Assembly (NCBI RefSeq): GCF_932274485.2
Contig: NC_065886.2
Span: 46,983,501 to 47,047,500, forward strand
From: Patella vulgata
Taxonomy: Eukaryota > Mollusca > Gastropoda > Patellidae
Length of the DNA stretch: 64,000 nucleotides
Reading direction: 5' to 3'
The notes beneath the pieces are model-generated. The model did no database searches, was not told where the DNA came from, and saw nothing but the letters and a program-made list of their open reading frames with translations. Each line of letters opens with the position of its first letter. Positions within the stretch are counted from its first letter, which is position 1. Below, piece by piece: positions 47,879-60,400 of the stretch. The position numbers and the translations under genes are program-made.

Positions 47879-50800
47879 CTTGTACAAATTTGTATCCTTG
47901 AAAATAACTTGAACCATGTATTTCATATTTCTTAAGATTCGTCTTTGATAAACCTGTCTGTCTCTGCTATGTTTATCTACATGTATAGAATTGATATTTT
48001 ATGACGTGCAGAGTTGGTTTACTGAAGATAGATCACATTACCTCACAGAAGTAAAAAAACTTGACGTTTACGTTAAGAGATATATGCTCTTTAAGAACTG
48101 TTCCATTGTGCTTGCTTTTTTTTTTTTTTTAAATTAATTATAATTTAAGATGGTTTCAGTTTGTGATGAATAATGATTTATTTGGTTGTTTATCTTTGAT
48201 ATGATATGTATGTACAGTATTATTACAAGTAATAAAAATCAGTTAAAATTATTCTTCAGCTATTTTTAGCAGAACAAAACTTACACGACAAAATCTTGTG
48301 GATTCATGTGAAAAAAAGGGTTGATTTGCAAAAGGTCTAAGAAATATATTTGGTGAAAAATAAATAAGAAAACAGAACTATATAGATAATGTACTTCCAC
48401 TTTTACAAGATGAAAACTTTTATCACATATGATTTTATCCTAATTCATAATATCATAGATATTATTAGGATTTTTAATTTTTCCATGATTTCTTTCAAAT
48501 ATAGCTCAATCTTTGTTAACATATTATTTAGAACTTACATATAGAATTTATCTTTTGTTCTCTTTGTGTTCTTGCATGATTATTTAATTTGTAGAGAAAT
48601 TATTATCATTATTATTATTATTGCCACAATGATTCCACAAAATTTTATATAGTGCTAAAATGTGACAATATTGACGTCCGAGAATGTTCTCGAAGGGTAA
48701 AATTATTGTAAATATTGAAAGCTTGCTTGAGAGATAGAATTGGTATTGAAGTTAACATGTTTGAATGTCTGAAAAACCATCAACTATAACAGGGTTAAAA
48801 GAAACTCAGTTTTAACTCTTTGCTGATCTATAATTTCCTAATCCTTGATGCAAATTGATATTTGGTTGAAAGAATTGTTTGGCATTTTATGTCTAAGAGA
48901 TAATTGTAGCAAGAGAGAAATGAATGTTTTAATTCTTACTGTGAAATACCAATATTAAAGCATAAATTATTTAATACATTTTACTCACTGATCTTATGTT
49001 TCTACCATTCCCTGTTATTCCATACAATATTTAACTTCTTTAATCTTCTATGTCAATGTTTGTCAGTTAAGACAAAAAAAGAATCATTTATTATACCATT
49101 GGACGTCTGACAACATTGTTTCTTATTTTATAATTTGAAGTTCTGTTCAGAAACTTGATGGATATATGTGGGTCTTACTTTGGACACTGGACATTTTTTC
49201 TGAAGTAAAAAAAAAAAAATGTTTTCAGACATTATAGTAAATACAATTACTGTAATTATTTTATGTTTTTTTGTTGATTATATGTTTGTTTTGTTTTAGC
49301 TTTTGGAATGCTACAATATGCAATTCACATAGGTTTTACACACTGGCCAGTACAACTTTATAGTGTTTTAAAAATTTGTAATTACTCATTTTTTGTTGGT
49401 TTATCAAGTTAGTTTAAAGATTTATATTTTTGTTTTTAGATTACAGTTAAAGTTTTAATTCGTACTTTAATAAAATATAGTTATTATACATGAGTTGATC
49501 AATAGTATTAAACATGGTTTTAATACCTGTATTAAACATGGTTTTAATACCTGTATTAAACATGGTTTTAATACCTACATAATAGTTGATAAATATAGTT
49601 TGTAAATCTAAGTTGATTAAAATAGTTTATAAAAGTAAGTTGATTAAAATAGTTTATAAAAGTAAGTTGAATAGCATAGTTTGAACACCTACATAAATGT
49701 GTATAAGTTTATACATAGCTTTAATACATTATTTGATAGACTTAGTATGGTATATACATGTATTTATATACAAATAAAAATTATAGAAAATTAGTTTGTC
49801 ATATGAAGATAAATTCCACACAATCTGGTTAAAACACAGATCCTATTTCATTTCGTTTTTATAGTTCAAAATTTCGTTTTACTTGTCTTTACTACACTTG
49901 GATCTGGAAGAGTTGTTATTTAACTGTGTTCTGAATGGTGTCAGGGATAAGCCAATGAAACGGTCTGTTACGGCCAGCTTTAGGCGTGTTTTTCACGGAA
50001 CTGTGGGTAATCCACTAGTAACATCAATGCTGATTGGTTAATCAAATGTCTGACATCATAGGGTCATAAGTCAGTCTTTTGACCCCTGATGTGACCTATC
50101 GCTATAACTTGTCAGATCTTCATGTAGTGTAGGCCATCGAAAGTATAAAAAAAAAAACCGAAATATAGATGTGTATTTTAATCAGATTGAATTCGACATG
50201 AAGTGGATGTCTGGCTAGGAATTGAATAAGGTAGATTTGATATGAAAGAAAAGTGTTCCGCTTAAAATCAACATCTTTGGCTCCTCTATGACCACACCTT
50301 CTTTAGCATGCCTGGAAACCTAGTGGCTCATGCTAATGTTTCAACTTCAAACCAAAACTCTTAAAGCTGTAATGCTAGCCAAACAATTGCTTAGCTACAA
50401 GTAAATGTATCCTAAAGCAAGAACTGATGTTTTAGGGAAGGACATAGGATTTGTTAGAATGTGCTTCCAATGAATTTTGTAGAAAGTGTTCATTTGTAAT
50501 TAATTACCTTACTAATTAGATCTATAATATACAGGTATTATTGTCTTTATATGGATCTCAACAACTGCTTTAACAATAATATTTTACACCAGTTTCCCCT
50601 CATAAACAAATTCAATTTTATATATTTACAGGTTTTCATTTAGTAAACTGATACATTTGATCAAATTATGTATTGCATTCTCATTAGTAAACTGATACAT
50701 TTTGAGGTCTCTTTTCAAAAGGTTAGATTAGCATCAATATGTAGTCCTTAAGACAACTTTTGAAAGCGACTTCTAAACGAAACCCAACAGATTCACAGTT

Positions 50801-51146
50801 AATATATGTGTTTTATTAAAAGCATAAGATTTATAGTGCATACATTAAACAATTATTATTCAGATATGTTCTTGTTAATTAATGTAGTTATTAATGAATT
50901 AATGACCTTATTCCAAATAATATATCATTTTGTTTGTGTTTATTGTGTAAAAATCTAGGATTGTAAGAATGGTCTTCTCCTAGTGTTGATATTGTTGATC
51001 ACATCTACTGTGGTTAATAACATTTTCATGGAATAAATAAAACTATTTTTATGAATAAAAAGATATATATTAATATGTTACAGTATATGGTGTTATTTGT
51101 CTTGAGGGCTGAGAAGACTTCACATTTTCCAAGTCTTGTTCTTAGC
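47879..51146. other. 3' flank, AT-rich
   Basis: No gene recognised. Two minisatellites lie at 49507-49683. The stretch 49900-50130 is less AT-rich but has no domain-bearing frame. Confidence 0.5.
49507..49683. repeat. Two adjoining minisatellites (24 and 27 bp)
   Basis: The unit ATTAAACATGGTTTTAATAC plus CTGT occurs three times (49507-49578). A 27-bp unit AAGTTGATTAAAATAGTTTA plus TAAAAGT then occurs two to three times (about 49607-49683). Confidence 0.85.
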
Positions 51147-51159
51147 TTATTCTAGGTTC

Positions 51160-51435
51160 TTTGGGGTTGGATGGCTGAATGGTTAGCGTACGCGCGCTGT
51201 ATCATAAAGTCTGTCATTGAGTCGACTGGCGTGGTTTCGAATCCCTGGTTGTACGTGGCAAGGAGTAGGGTCGCCTGTCCAACCTCGTGGGTTTTCTCCG
51301 GGTCCTCCGGTTTCCTCCCACTGCTAAAGACCCCTAGGCGCAAGCGAATTATGTAAATAAAATTAAACCATATGTTAGTCCCAAAATGACCTAGTTTGTG
51401 TCGAGTGGCTGTTGAACCCCATTTCTCTCTCTCTC
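51160..51435 (+). mobile_element. SINE family B, full length, youngest-looking
   Basis: Exact 13-bp target duplication TTATTCTAGGTTC (51147-51159 and 51436-51448). The head GGTTGGATGGCTGAATGGTT and B box GGTTTCGAATCCC are intact. The body reads GGAGTAGGGTCGCCTGTCCA, TCCTCCCACTGCTAAAGACC and AATGACCTAGTTTGTGTCGA, and the tail GTTGAACCCCATTTC(TC)n. The intact target duplication and promoter boxes suggest a relatively recent insertion. Confidence 0.93.
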
Positions 51436-51448
51436 TTATTCTAGGTTC

Positions 51449-52465
51449 CCACAATTAACAACCGTATCTTAGTCTCAAAATAACAAGATGTTAACCTCCA
51501 TTCCTTTCCAGAATTTCTAAATCATGAGTATGGAGAAATTGGTTTAACTTCTAGTCAACAATCAATAGATTATTATAGGACTAACATGGTACATTTTTAA
51601 TGTAATTGACACTACCTTGGCTATATCCCGTTCCGAAATCCGTACATCCTCCCACCCCCAATCTGGTTTGCCTGTCTACAGCCCTGATTAAATTAGCTCT
51701 CAAAATTTAATACCAGGAGATATTGTAAACTGAAAAATGTACTGAAATGTCTTAACCATTTTCATGTTATTATTTACTTATTTAAATTCTTTGCTTGTCA
51801 TATCAATAATTTGACACGCGTCTCTTTAATCTGCAGAATTCTTATACAAGGGAGATAACTCGTATTAGTACTACTTGCTGAATTTCAACTACAGTATTGT
51901 GAATACTTTTCAAAGCAGCAGGGCATATATTAACGTGCCTCTGAATAATAAAAAAAAACGAGCTTTGAAAATATGAAAAAATGCTATGTAGCCTTGTGAA
52001 TCTTGCAAGTTTGCATTATGATCATAGACCACTTTCGATTTCTGTTTCAAATGTTTTGTAGAGTTGACGACTGTTAATGATACTGACACACGGTTATAAA
52101 TATAAATATGTTAATTCTGTTATATTTTGGTTCTGAAAATGTAAGCGTGATATCGTGTTATCGGAAGTCATATTCTGGGAATTTTCACCGGAAACACCCT
52201 AATAAAACATTAAAATAGGCTCTGAATAACAGTGTCCTTAAGTGATCTGAGTTGTTAGAATGATAGCACATGTCTTTGACACGGAATCGCCAAGTTATAC
52301 ACACTGTCATGATAACGGTTATAAATACCAGAACCTTCGGGCGCAGAATTTTATTGTCTATAGATTGCATTATGTTAAAGTGATGTTATGAAAGATTAGA
52401 TAAAGAGCTGACAGTTCTCGCTATAATAGTCAAAGCATAGATAATGTAAAGAGAATATGCTGAAG
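51449..52465. other. No gene seen
   Basis: AT-rich intergenic sequence with no recognised feature. Confidence 0.5.
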
Positions 52466-52469
52466 ACTT

Positions 52470-52700
52470 AAGTCAAATTACTTCACCCTGAGCCGAGAAA
52501 ACCTTATCTCAAAAACACTATAGCCTCGATTGTCATTTTTACCGTTGTTACGATAGTAAACAAAGTCTTAATTATCCATTTTTACGGTTAATCATCAACA
52601 CCCCTTGAACAGCAGATCAGATGGCATCGAGAGTTGATTATGGTCTTGTCATGTTAATAAATGTCTAATTATTGGTTTATACATGTATAACATTTCAGGC
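52470..52700 (-). repeat. Dispersed repeat family D, copy 2
   Basis: The reverse complement shows GATGCCATCTGATCTGC, AAAAATGGATAATTAAGAC and GTAATTTGACTTAAG, in the same order as 58480-58690 and 14700-14900. Confidence 0.55.
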
Positions 52701-52945
52701 CTGCAAAAGGCAGATTTAGCCCTTACATAATACCTGTTTAAATAATATATTGTATTACTGCGAGGGGACTCACCTTTAAACTAACAACTAACACATAAGT
52801 TACTTGCAATTGGCAAAAAATTGTATATCCTCTGATTCTCTCATCTGATTGCTTAGCTTGTAAACAAGTCCGTTTTATTATATAAGGCTTAACTATTAAT
52901 GTTACAAGAAAGATCTATTTTTGACTAACCCCCGGGATATTTCAG

Positions 52946-53037
52946 CCTGGTTTCTCGATGTCTAGCGGTTCGTATGGGACAAAAATCGAGGTCCACCCTT
53001 GTATTCGTTTGACAGAATTCAATAAAGAGTAATGGGA
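52946..53037 (+). mobile_element. SINE family A, degenerate fragment
   Basis: GGTTTCTCGATGTCTAGCGG, TTCGTATGGGACAAAAATCG, AGGTCCACCCTTG and GAATTCAATA.AGAGTA are decayed family A body words with internal deletions. Confidence 0.5.
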
Positions 53038-53138
53038 AAGGCCGATGTAGGGACACAATGCTTTATGTAAGATTTATATAAACGAGCTAAAATAATTCAA
53101 AAGTAGATAATGAAAAATGAATATAATGAAAATTGCTG

Positions 53139-53420
53139 TCAAATTACTTTATTCTGTGTGAAGTTATGGGTATTTGAAGTTTGGACGAGATGTAGAGTAC
53201 ATTGTTTATTATCTCAGTAACAGTACTTGGCAAATCTAGATTATCCATTTTATCTTTACATTTTTAAATCTCGCGTGAGTTCTAATCCATTTAAATCTCG
53301 GTCATCCGATGGTCTAGAGATTTGATTATAGGTTTGTCATGTGAATAATTTTTTAAATAATAGTTTATATAACATTTGAAGCCAAAATATAGTCCTGCAA
53401 TAGTCACATTTAGCGCTTAC
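53139..53420 (-). repeat. Dispersed repeat family D, copy 3
   Basis: Parallel to 52470-52700 on the same strand, about 690 bp further on. TCAAATTACTT, GATTATCCATTTT, TTGATTATAGGTTTGTCATG, TTATATAACATTT and ATTTAGCGCTTACGTAATAC all have counterparts there, in order. Confidence 0.55.
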
Positions 53421-53688
53421 GTAATACATCTTTAATCGACTATTTCTGGTTAAAATCGGATTTGACCCATTCATATGTAGTTGACTTCCTGTTTTATGTG
53501 TATGTAGGTTGGGCGTTTGTGACAGTCAAAGTCAACTATATAGTTAGTATTTGGATACAGTTTGCAACTCCTCTTTCATATTATTATAAAATTCACACTC
53601 ATTAAATTTCGAATCATGAACGAGGATATGCATTATCGATTCTTCATTATTATATTCAATCCGTTTATATACATTGCGTTTATATACT

Positions 53689-53727
<39 letters not shown>
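53689..53727. repeat. (GA)n microsatellite
   Basis: About eighteen uninterrupted GA units. Confidence 0.95.
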
Positions 53728-53728
<1 letters not shown>

Positions 53729-55332
53729 ATAAGATTGTCAGAAAAGAATCCAGTATGGCGATTTTTGTTCTTTTGAATATTCCTTTAAAAATAAAGTTTT
53801 CAGAGTTACTGAATTCAATGTTGGGTTCAAAAATTAATTTCCGATAAGATTGTCTGTTATTCATTTCACAAGTTCTTGTGTTTGCCATAACAATACTGCT
53901 TTTCATCAGCAATTGACACTAGACAAAACAATAGGCAGAAATGAACCTGTGGTTAATGTCGGTCCTAATGATACCCCAGGTGCGGAGTTATCCTGGCTCC
54001 GTAAGGGCGGGAGGCCTGTGGGGTTCTCTCGGAACAGGCACATAATTTCTTTAGAAAAACTGACTGTAAATATATCTTGATGTTACTAGCTTCTGCACAT
54101 ATTTAACTTGCGACAACCTTAGCAATTCATCAAAAAAACGACGTAAATTCATGAACATCAACTAGTTTCGGGGCCTCTGAAACTACCATACTTCTGTTCA
54201 GCCCATCCCTAAAAAGGGAGGGGAAAGATAGGATGTTAAAACGTGTTGCAAATTTCTGCATTACTGGATTACTTAATTAATCATCAGTAGAAATACGCTA
54301 TATAAAATGATAAATCGTGTATTATTTTACAGGTACAAAATAGAAAAAACAGATATGTTTCCGTTTTATCCAATAAACAATTTATTGTCATTTCATGCTG
54401 AAAGACATGGTGTTAAAACGTGTTGCAAACTTTTGTATTACATGGTAGGCCTTAAATGATCATATAAATTAACACTTGGTATTTTGATCGAGTATTTTAC
54501 AGCAACAAGAACGTTTCTGTTTAATCGAAAATTCCAATAAGCAATTTATTTTTAGTTCGAGTGGAAAGTGCTACAGGTGGTAGATAATATTTAAATGTTG
54601 TTTAAATGCGTATTTTCATAAACTTATTATGCAGATAGATGTTTATATGGAAGGTCCACTTGGATATAAAATACGATTTTGTGTGAAATAGGCGTCCTGA
54701 ATACAATGCAACACAGGAGCCTTGTGTTGAAGAAGAATTCGAACCCCTGTTCAGTCCTCCTTTAATGTCAGTTTCAGTTCTCAACTTCTTCCGTTGATCA
54801 GTTTCCAGCTACAATCTTGACGTTGCTGTCTGGTGATTTTATACGTTTATCGTCCAAGCAGTGTTTTGAAGTTTGGCTATTTAGTGGTGTATTACTAAGA
54901 GTTTTATTGTGGTGGTGGTGGGGTGTGTGGGGAGGGGGGCATATTGTCTCTTGAAACCATTATCTATATTAAATGTAATTTACTTGATATTTTAGACGCC
55001 GTGAACCGGAAACGTCAGACGAAACCTATAATGATGATGAATTTTGGTATACATACATGTAATTATAAAGTCCACCGACCTTTCAATAACATAGTACAAA
55101 ATTCTAAGCCGCCTTCCAAGAGGTTTAAAACGGAATAACAGCCAGCTGATTATCAATTTGTAATGTTTTTTTGTTTGTTTGGTTTTTTTTTACTTATTTT
55201 TTTTTAATAGAAAACGGTTTATATATTTACAAAACTACATAAAGAAATATTCCAATCCGATTAAAACTCGGCTCTAAATTTCATTTATATTTAACTTTTA
55301 TTGTCTACTATTCAATACGTGTCTCCTTTTAT
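53728..55332. other. No gene seen
   Basis: It contains a weak direct repeat. GTTAAAACGTGTTGCAAA with TTCTGCATTAC/TTTTGTATTAC occurs at about 54235 and 54412, each followed by AAATGAT and a GTATTTTACAG word (54300-54335, 54470-54505). That is a ~178-bp duplicated block. Nothing else is assigned. Confidence 0.5.
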
Positions 55333-55641
55333 GTAATGTAGCCACGGTGGCCCATTGTGTATGACGTTGGTTCGCTAACCTGGAGGTCCCGTGTTCGATT
55401 CCTGCGTTGGCCGAGACAGTTCATCGGATGGCGTATAGTAGAGGCCTGGCAAGCGTACAGTCGTATGTCTCGAAAAAGGGAGGTCCCGTGTACAAATTGA
55501 CGGGCACGTAAAAGATCCTTTGGAAGTTGGAATTCGATATAAGAGTAGGCCGTAGCGCTGCTGACCGGGCAAAATTTCCCTCATAGCGTATGCCCATCTT
55601 CATTAGCCCGGTCGGTTGACGTTACACGCCATTTCATTTTC
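55333..55641 (+). mobile_element. SINE family A, internally deleted
   Basis: The head is GTAGCCACGGTGGCCCATTG with B box GTTCGATTCCTGC. Body: AGGTCCCGTGTACAAATTG, GGGCACGTAAAAGATCC, GGAATTCGATATAAGAGTAG and GGGCAAAATTTCCCTCATAG. The end reads TCTTCATTAGCCCGGTCGG and CGCCATTTCATTTTC. The GTTTCCCCTTGTCAGTGGTG block is missing. Confidence 0.85.
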
Positions 55642-56123
55642 TATAGGAATACCAGTTTCCTGAAATATTTCACTCCTAAATTCTCTAAGATTTCATATTT
55701 CAGGAATTTCAATATTTTTGTCATTTTCTGTGTACTTCTTTTTGACTTAAAAATGAATTGCCGCCAATATGGGGCGGAGGTGGCAGATTTCAAAAGTGGG
55801 GTTGCAAACCACAGTCTGTGGACATTTTTTATTGATTATCCGAGAACAAACCCATCGGCAAAATCGATTACAGTAGCAAGTCATGTTAAATTGACACAGG
55901 TTGTGACCTTTTATTTCCCGTTTGTAAAGATCACAGTCAGCGCTGTGTTCACACAACAGGGCGATATAACAGGGATTTCAGATATTACAGCTGTTTTGTA
56001 AGCTTTTTAAATATTTCAGTTATTATTAACAATTAGTAAAATGAATTCAATAGTGATAATTCTGCCATACATATTTTTCTGAAGTAAGTAGTAATTTATT
56101 TGCTATTTGAAAATAAAATATAA

Positions 56124-56240
56124 TGGGGTTTTAACGTCCTAGTTTTCTCCATCAACCGGGATTCCGCGTGCTCAGAGACTATGGCCTATTCTTATTTCGA
56201 ATTCTGTCACACCAGCGTTTACACGGATCTCGGTAATTCC
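56124..56240 (-). mobile_element. SINE family A, 3' fragment with altered body
   Basis: AATGGGGTTTTAACGTCCTA, then CCATCAACCGGGATT, GGCCTATTCTTATTTCGAAT and CACGGATCTCGGT follow inverted family A order with several deletions. Confidence 0.55.
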
Positions 56241-56865
56241 TTCAGTGTTGACCGAATGTTAATTGAACTTTACACCGAACTTAAAAACTTTACTGATGAT
56301 GATACTTTTGAAGATAATGTCGTGTTACACAGAAGAAATTTTTAAAGTTTATTCCCGTACATTCCGGCAAACAGTGTACCCGGAAAGGAATTACTCACAA
56401 GTTTTATCTATTGGGTTTTAGTGTTTTAGCATTCATCGGTTTAAAATAATATTTTTGTAGTAACTGTTGTACAATCATAAACAATATAATAATGGTGTTA
56501 TCTAATCTAATCTGTTAATATATAGCTGTCAAATACGAACTTTTAACACACTAACACCGATGACGATAACGGTAAAACCTTTGAGCTATTGAAACGTGTA
56601 CTGTAGCCTATGTAGTATATAAACTGGAATATACTAGTTAGTAAATTAGGTAAGCTATTTTATTACATATTTGAACATAGAACAGTTAGAAATATGGCAA
56701 GCAGAGGTATGGGAATCATTAACGGGAAATTTGAATTTTTAGAATTCATATTATACAAGTAGCTTACAACTAAGGGGAAGTGTGCTGTTATGAATTCATG
56801 GATGTCCTTCGCCCGCATAACTCAATTGCGACTGCATAACAAAACTATACAGTTATATGGGACAA

Positions 56866-56932
56866 CAATCACTGGTTTATTATACACAAGCACGACGTTT
56901 CGATAAGTATTCTCTTATCGTTATCAAGCACT
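56866..56932 (-). repeat. Single arm of the palindromic retroelement
   Basis: On the - strand: GCTTGATAACGATAAGAGAA, TACTTATCGAAACGTCGTGC, then AAACCAGTGATTGTTGT. The 7-bp stem CGATAAG/CTTATCG with loop AGAATA is perfect, followed by AAAC, as in the 6466 insertion. Confidence 0.65.
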
Positions 56933-57238
56933 GCATATGTCTCTGCCATTCAATTAGATCAGTTATTCTTATTAGTCGATCATCTTTGAAAATAAAAATC
57001 GACCGACATAGCGTTTTCTCCGTTAACCAGCGTGTTCTCCGTTAACCAGCGTGGTTTTCCAATATATCACGCCACTATACACGACGCATCGAATTAGACA
57101 TCGCATGAGCAGTCTTACACGTTGTGCAGTTTTACGTCAACAAGGGATTCCCTAAAAATATGAAATATTCTTAGCTTGCATTGAAAGAATTTGTCCATAT
57201 TTATTTCCAAATTCTTATTTTTTGTAGATAAAGCCAAA

Positions 57239-57482
57239 ATGGATTACGAATCTCTAGGATTACTCCATGACATGTTTAGGAGACAAGCTGAACAGACGCC
57301 GGATAGAATCGCCGTTAATTCTGTGGACGGGAGACAAGTGACATTTAAAGAACTAAATGAATGGACGGATATATTAGCGACATCCTTACAGAATAAAGGT
57401 GTTTTACCGGATACCTCAGTTGGAATATACTTGGAGAAGAATATAGAGTTTGTCACGGCATATATAGCAGCATTGAAAGCAG
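57239..57482 (+). CDS. Adenylation gene exon 1 (first coding)
   Basis: It encodes MDYESLGLLHDMFRRQAEQT, then PDRIAVNSVDGRQVTFKELN and onward to IEFVTAYIAALKAG. LHDMF..QAEQTPDRIAV is the classic start of an NRPS adenylation domain, so little or nothing precedes the domain. A TTTTTTGTAG acceptor at 57218-57227 just before the ATG implies a 5' untranslated exon upstream. Donor GTGCGT. Confidence 0.88.
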
Positions 57483-60400
57483 GTGCGTTCTTTTTATCAT
57501 TACCAATCTTTTATATTAATATGACAGGTCGGTCTCCGGCTGTAATGGTAAAGCGCAATATACATGTACATGTTACAGTGAAATATACATGTACATGTTA
57601 CAGTGAAACATACATGTACATGTTACAGTGAAATATACATGTACATGTTACAGTGAAATATACATGTACATGTTACAGTGAAATGAAATGAAATGGGGGT
57701 TTATGAAGACGGGCTTACGCCGTGTGCGATGAGGGAAATATTGATTTTACACTGCCATGGGATCTTTTACGTGCACGACAATGTGCACACAGTACCTCAG
57801 TTTTTCATCCCATCTAAATGACTACACATTGTCCCTTGCCAAGCCCTCTGTCCTGCACCACTGACAAGGGGGAACCACAGCGGGGGAACCACGGCGGAAA
57901 GTCCTGATGAACTTTCTCGGATAGGGATCTTACTCACTGCACAAACCATGACTCCTTACACTTTTTACACAATATTGGCTTTGTTTCTGTTGCATGCATT
58001 GCATCGTCAAGGATTCAAAAGTCCCCTGTTTGTTATTAATTTGAAAAATGAATTCACAAAATACATATAAACAGGTTATGTGTTAATTATATATAAGCCT
58101 TAATTCCTATGTCAAGTGCTGAGTAGACTGTTTTATCATTTATGGCAAATTAAAAAATTACAATCATTGTCAGTTACAAAAACAGTTTAGTAATGAGTTA
58201 ACCATCACATGGTTTGTCCTTCAGATCGTACTATAAATAAAGTTTTTGTTGTGTATATTTTCATAACATGTTTTAATGTAAAACAAACTTGTCCCTGAAC
58301 TTTCGAATAGGTTCGCCCTCATCTGTCTGTCTGTATGTCTGTAGCCTACACACTTTTTAAATGCCATAACTTAAACATACATTATGCAAGAGCTAAATCT
58401 GTCTATTGCAGGTCTTTCTTTAGGCCTGAAATGTTATCTAAATTATTAATTAGACATTAATTAACCTATCCAGACCATAATCAACTCTAAATGGCATCGC
58501 TAGCCTGCGATCTTTAGTGGATTGTGAGCCAATTTACTGCATAACTTTCTTCACGATTTAACGATTAAATGGATAATCGAGACTATGCTGTTTATCGTAC
58601 TGACTTTAGTAATGATGATCAAGGCTAGGCGGATATTCAATCGCTTTGTTCTCGGTTCATAGTGGAGCAATTTGAATGAAATTTTCAGCAAATTGCCTTT
58701 ACATTATCTAGTTTTTAACTATTATAGTGAGAACTGCCAATTGTGAGCATTTGCTGCTCAGATTAAGCATAGATAAGCTATTTGATTTGAGATAAATTGG
58801 GACACGATGACTTTGAGTGAGATTGATGAAACCTTGATCACAGTTTCATTAGGTACTTATTTTTTATTTTGTCAATTTAATTTTTTCGTAATATGATAAT
58901 AAACATATTTAACCTGCCGAAAATCAAAAAATGTCAAAACTCATAATTTGGAATATTTTTAGACATTTTCGACCCGCGTCTTACCTTAACACAATAACTT
59001 CTAACTGAGTGTTCCTATTACCTGCAAAATATGTGACAACCTTGTGGACTACTTGGATGACTTAGCCATCGTGGACGTATGTTTGGTTTCAAGTGAGCGT
59101 AGAGGTTGTCCTCAGGCCCGGATCCAGGATTTTGTCGAGGGGGGGACCACACATTGGGAATCCCATTGCTGGCTGCTTGTACTGGTCTGAACTCTAGGCC
59201 TATTTATATGATACCGACCATAAACAGAAACTAAAATCTGGGAATCCCATTGTTGGCTGCAGGTGCTGGTCTGAACAGTGATGACCAGTCTCACTGGGAC
59301 TGAGGGGGGGGCCACGGCCCCCTGCCCCCCCCCCCCCCTTGAACCATGCCTGGTCCTTAAATAAAATACTTCATATACCTTCTCAATAGTAATGGTATAT
59401 TATTACAGTATTGGTAAGATACTGCAAAGTAAAACCATGAGGTTTTTATTTTTCTTGGAACATTCCAGACAAACTAGCCCTGCACTTTATGCACCGAAAC
59501 ACAAAATTACTGTAGAAAATCGATTTGGCTTTACATTTCACTTAGTGTATTAACAGTGCAGTGTTGTGGGACTGGTTTAATAAAATGGGTCAAGAATTGG
59601 ACGATTCATTTATTAATTTTGGATTTGTATCTAGGAGGAGCATATTTACTGATAGATTCAAGTTATCCAGACCACATCGTTAAAGCTATATTAGAAGATG
59701 CCAAACCCATTGTTGTTGTTACAATGCCAGAAATGGTTTCCTCTTTAAAAGGTAAGCATATTTTATTGTTCTTTCTATTTCGTTCAACATTCAAGTTCGC
59801 TTTGATAGTAAATTCTTTAAGCTTTTATCTCTGATTGACTTTCAATCAATTTATACACCAAAGTCCTAAGACATTCCTAATGTAGTGATTTATAGGACCC
59901 CATATTGCCTTGATAAAAGGTCTGTACTATCTATCTGTACTATCCAGAGTTATGCCCCTTTACTATATGTTAGTCCTAAAATGACCTAGTTTGTTTTGAG
60001 TGGACATTAAATCCCACATCGCTATCTCCTTCTTTCTCTTTCTGCTCATCAGCCAAATATAAAAAACAATGACTGCTATACTATTATTTTACTACTACAG
60101 AAAACTGAAATAATTTTCATACATTAGTTTTATGTGTATTTTAATGTATTGTTAGAAAATGGTGCCAAGGAAATCATAGCATTAGGCGCCTACTGGCAAG
60201 ATACTCTTTCTGCAGAAAATAAGTTAAAACCTCCACCAAAAAAACCAGAGGTCACATTAGATTCGTTAGCTTACATCATATATTCATCAGGTACCACTGG
60301 TAAACCAAAAGGTAATTAAGTATATTCCTTTGTTCTTTTGTTTGTCTGCTTCCACTAAGTGTATTCATTTGATGGATCTTCTTTTATAGCATATTAATGA

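Larger units (their letters stand above)
55642..57190. other. Upstream region of the adenylation-domain gene
   Basis: It holds a family A fragment and a palindromic-retroelement arm (own entries). A Cys-rich - strand frame at 55747-55980 (11 Cys in about 75 residues, no signal peptide) is open but has no recognised fold. TAACCAGCGTG.TCTCCGT is duplicated at 57020-57050. The promoter cannot be pinned. Confidence 0.4.
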
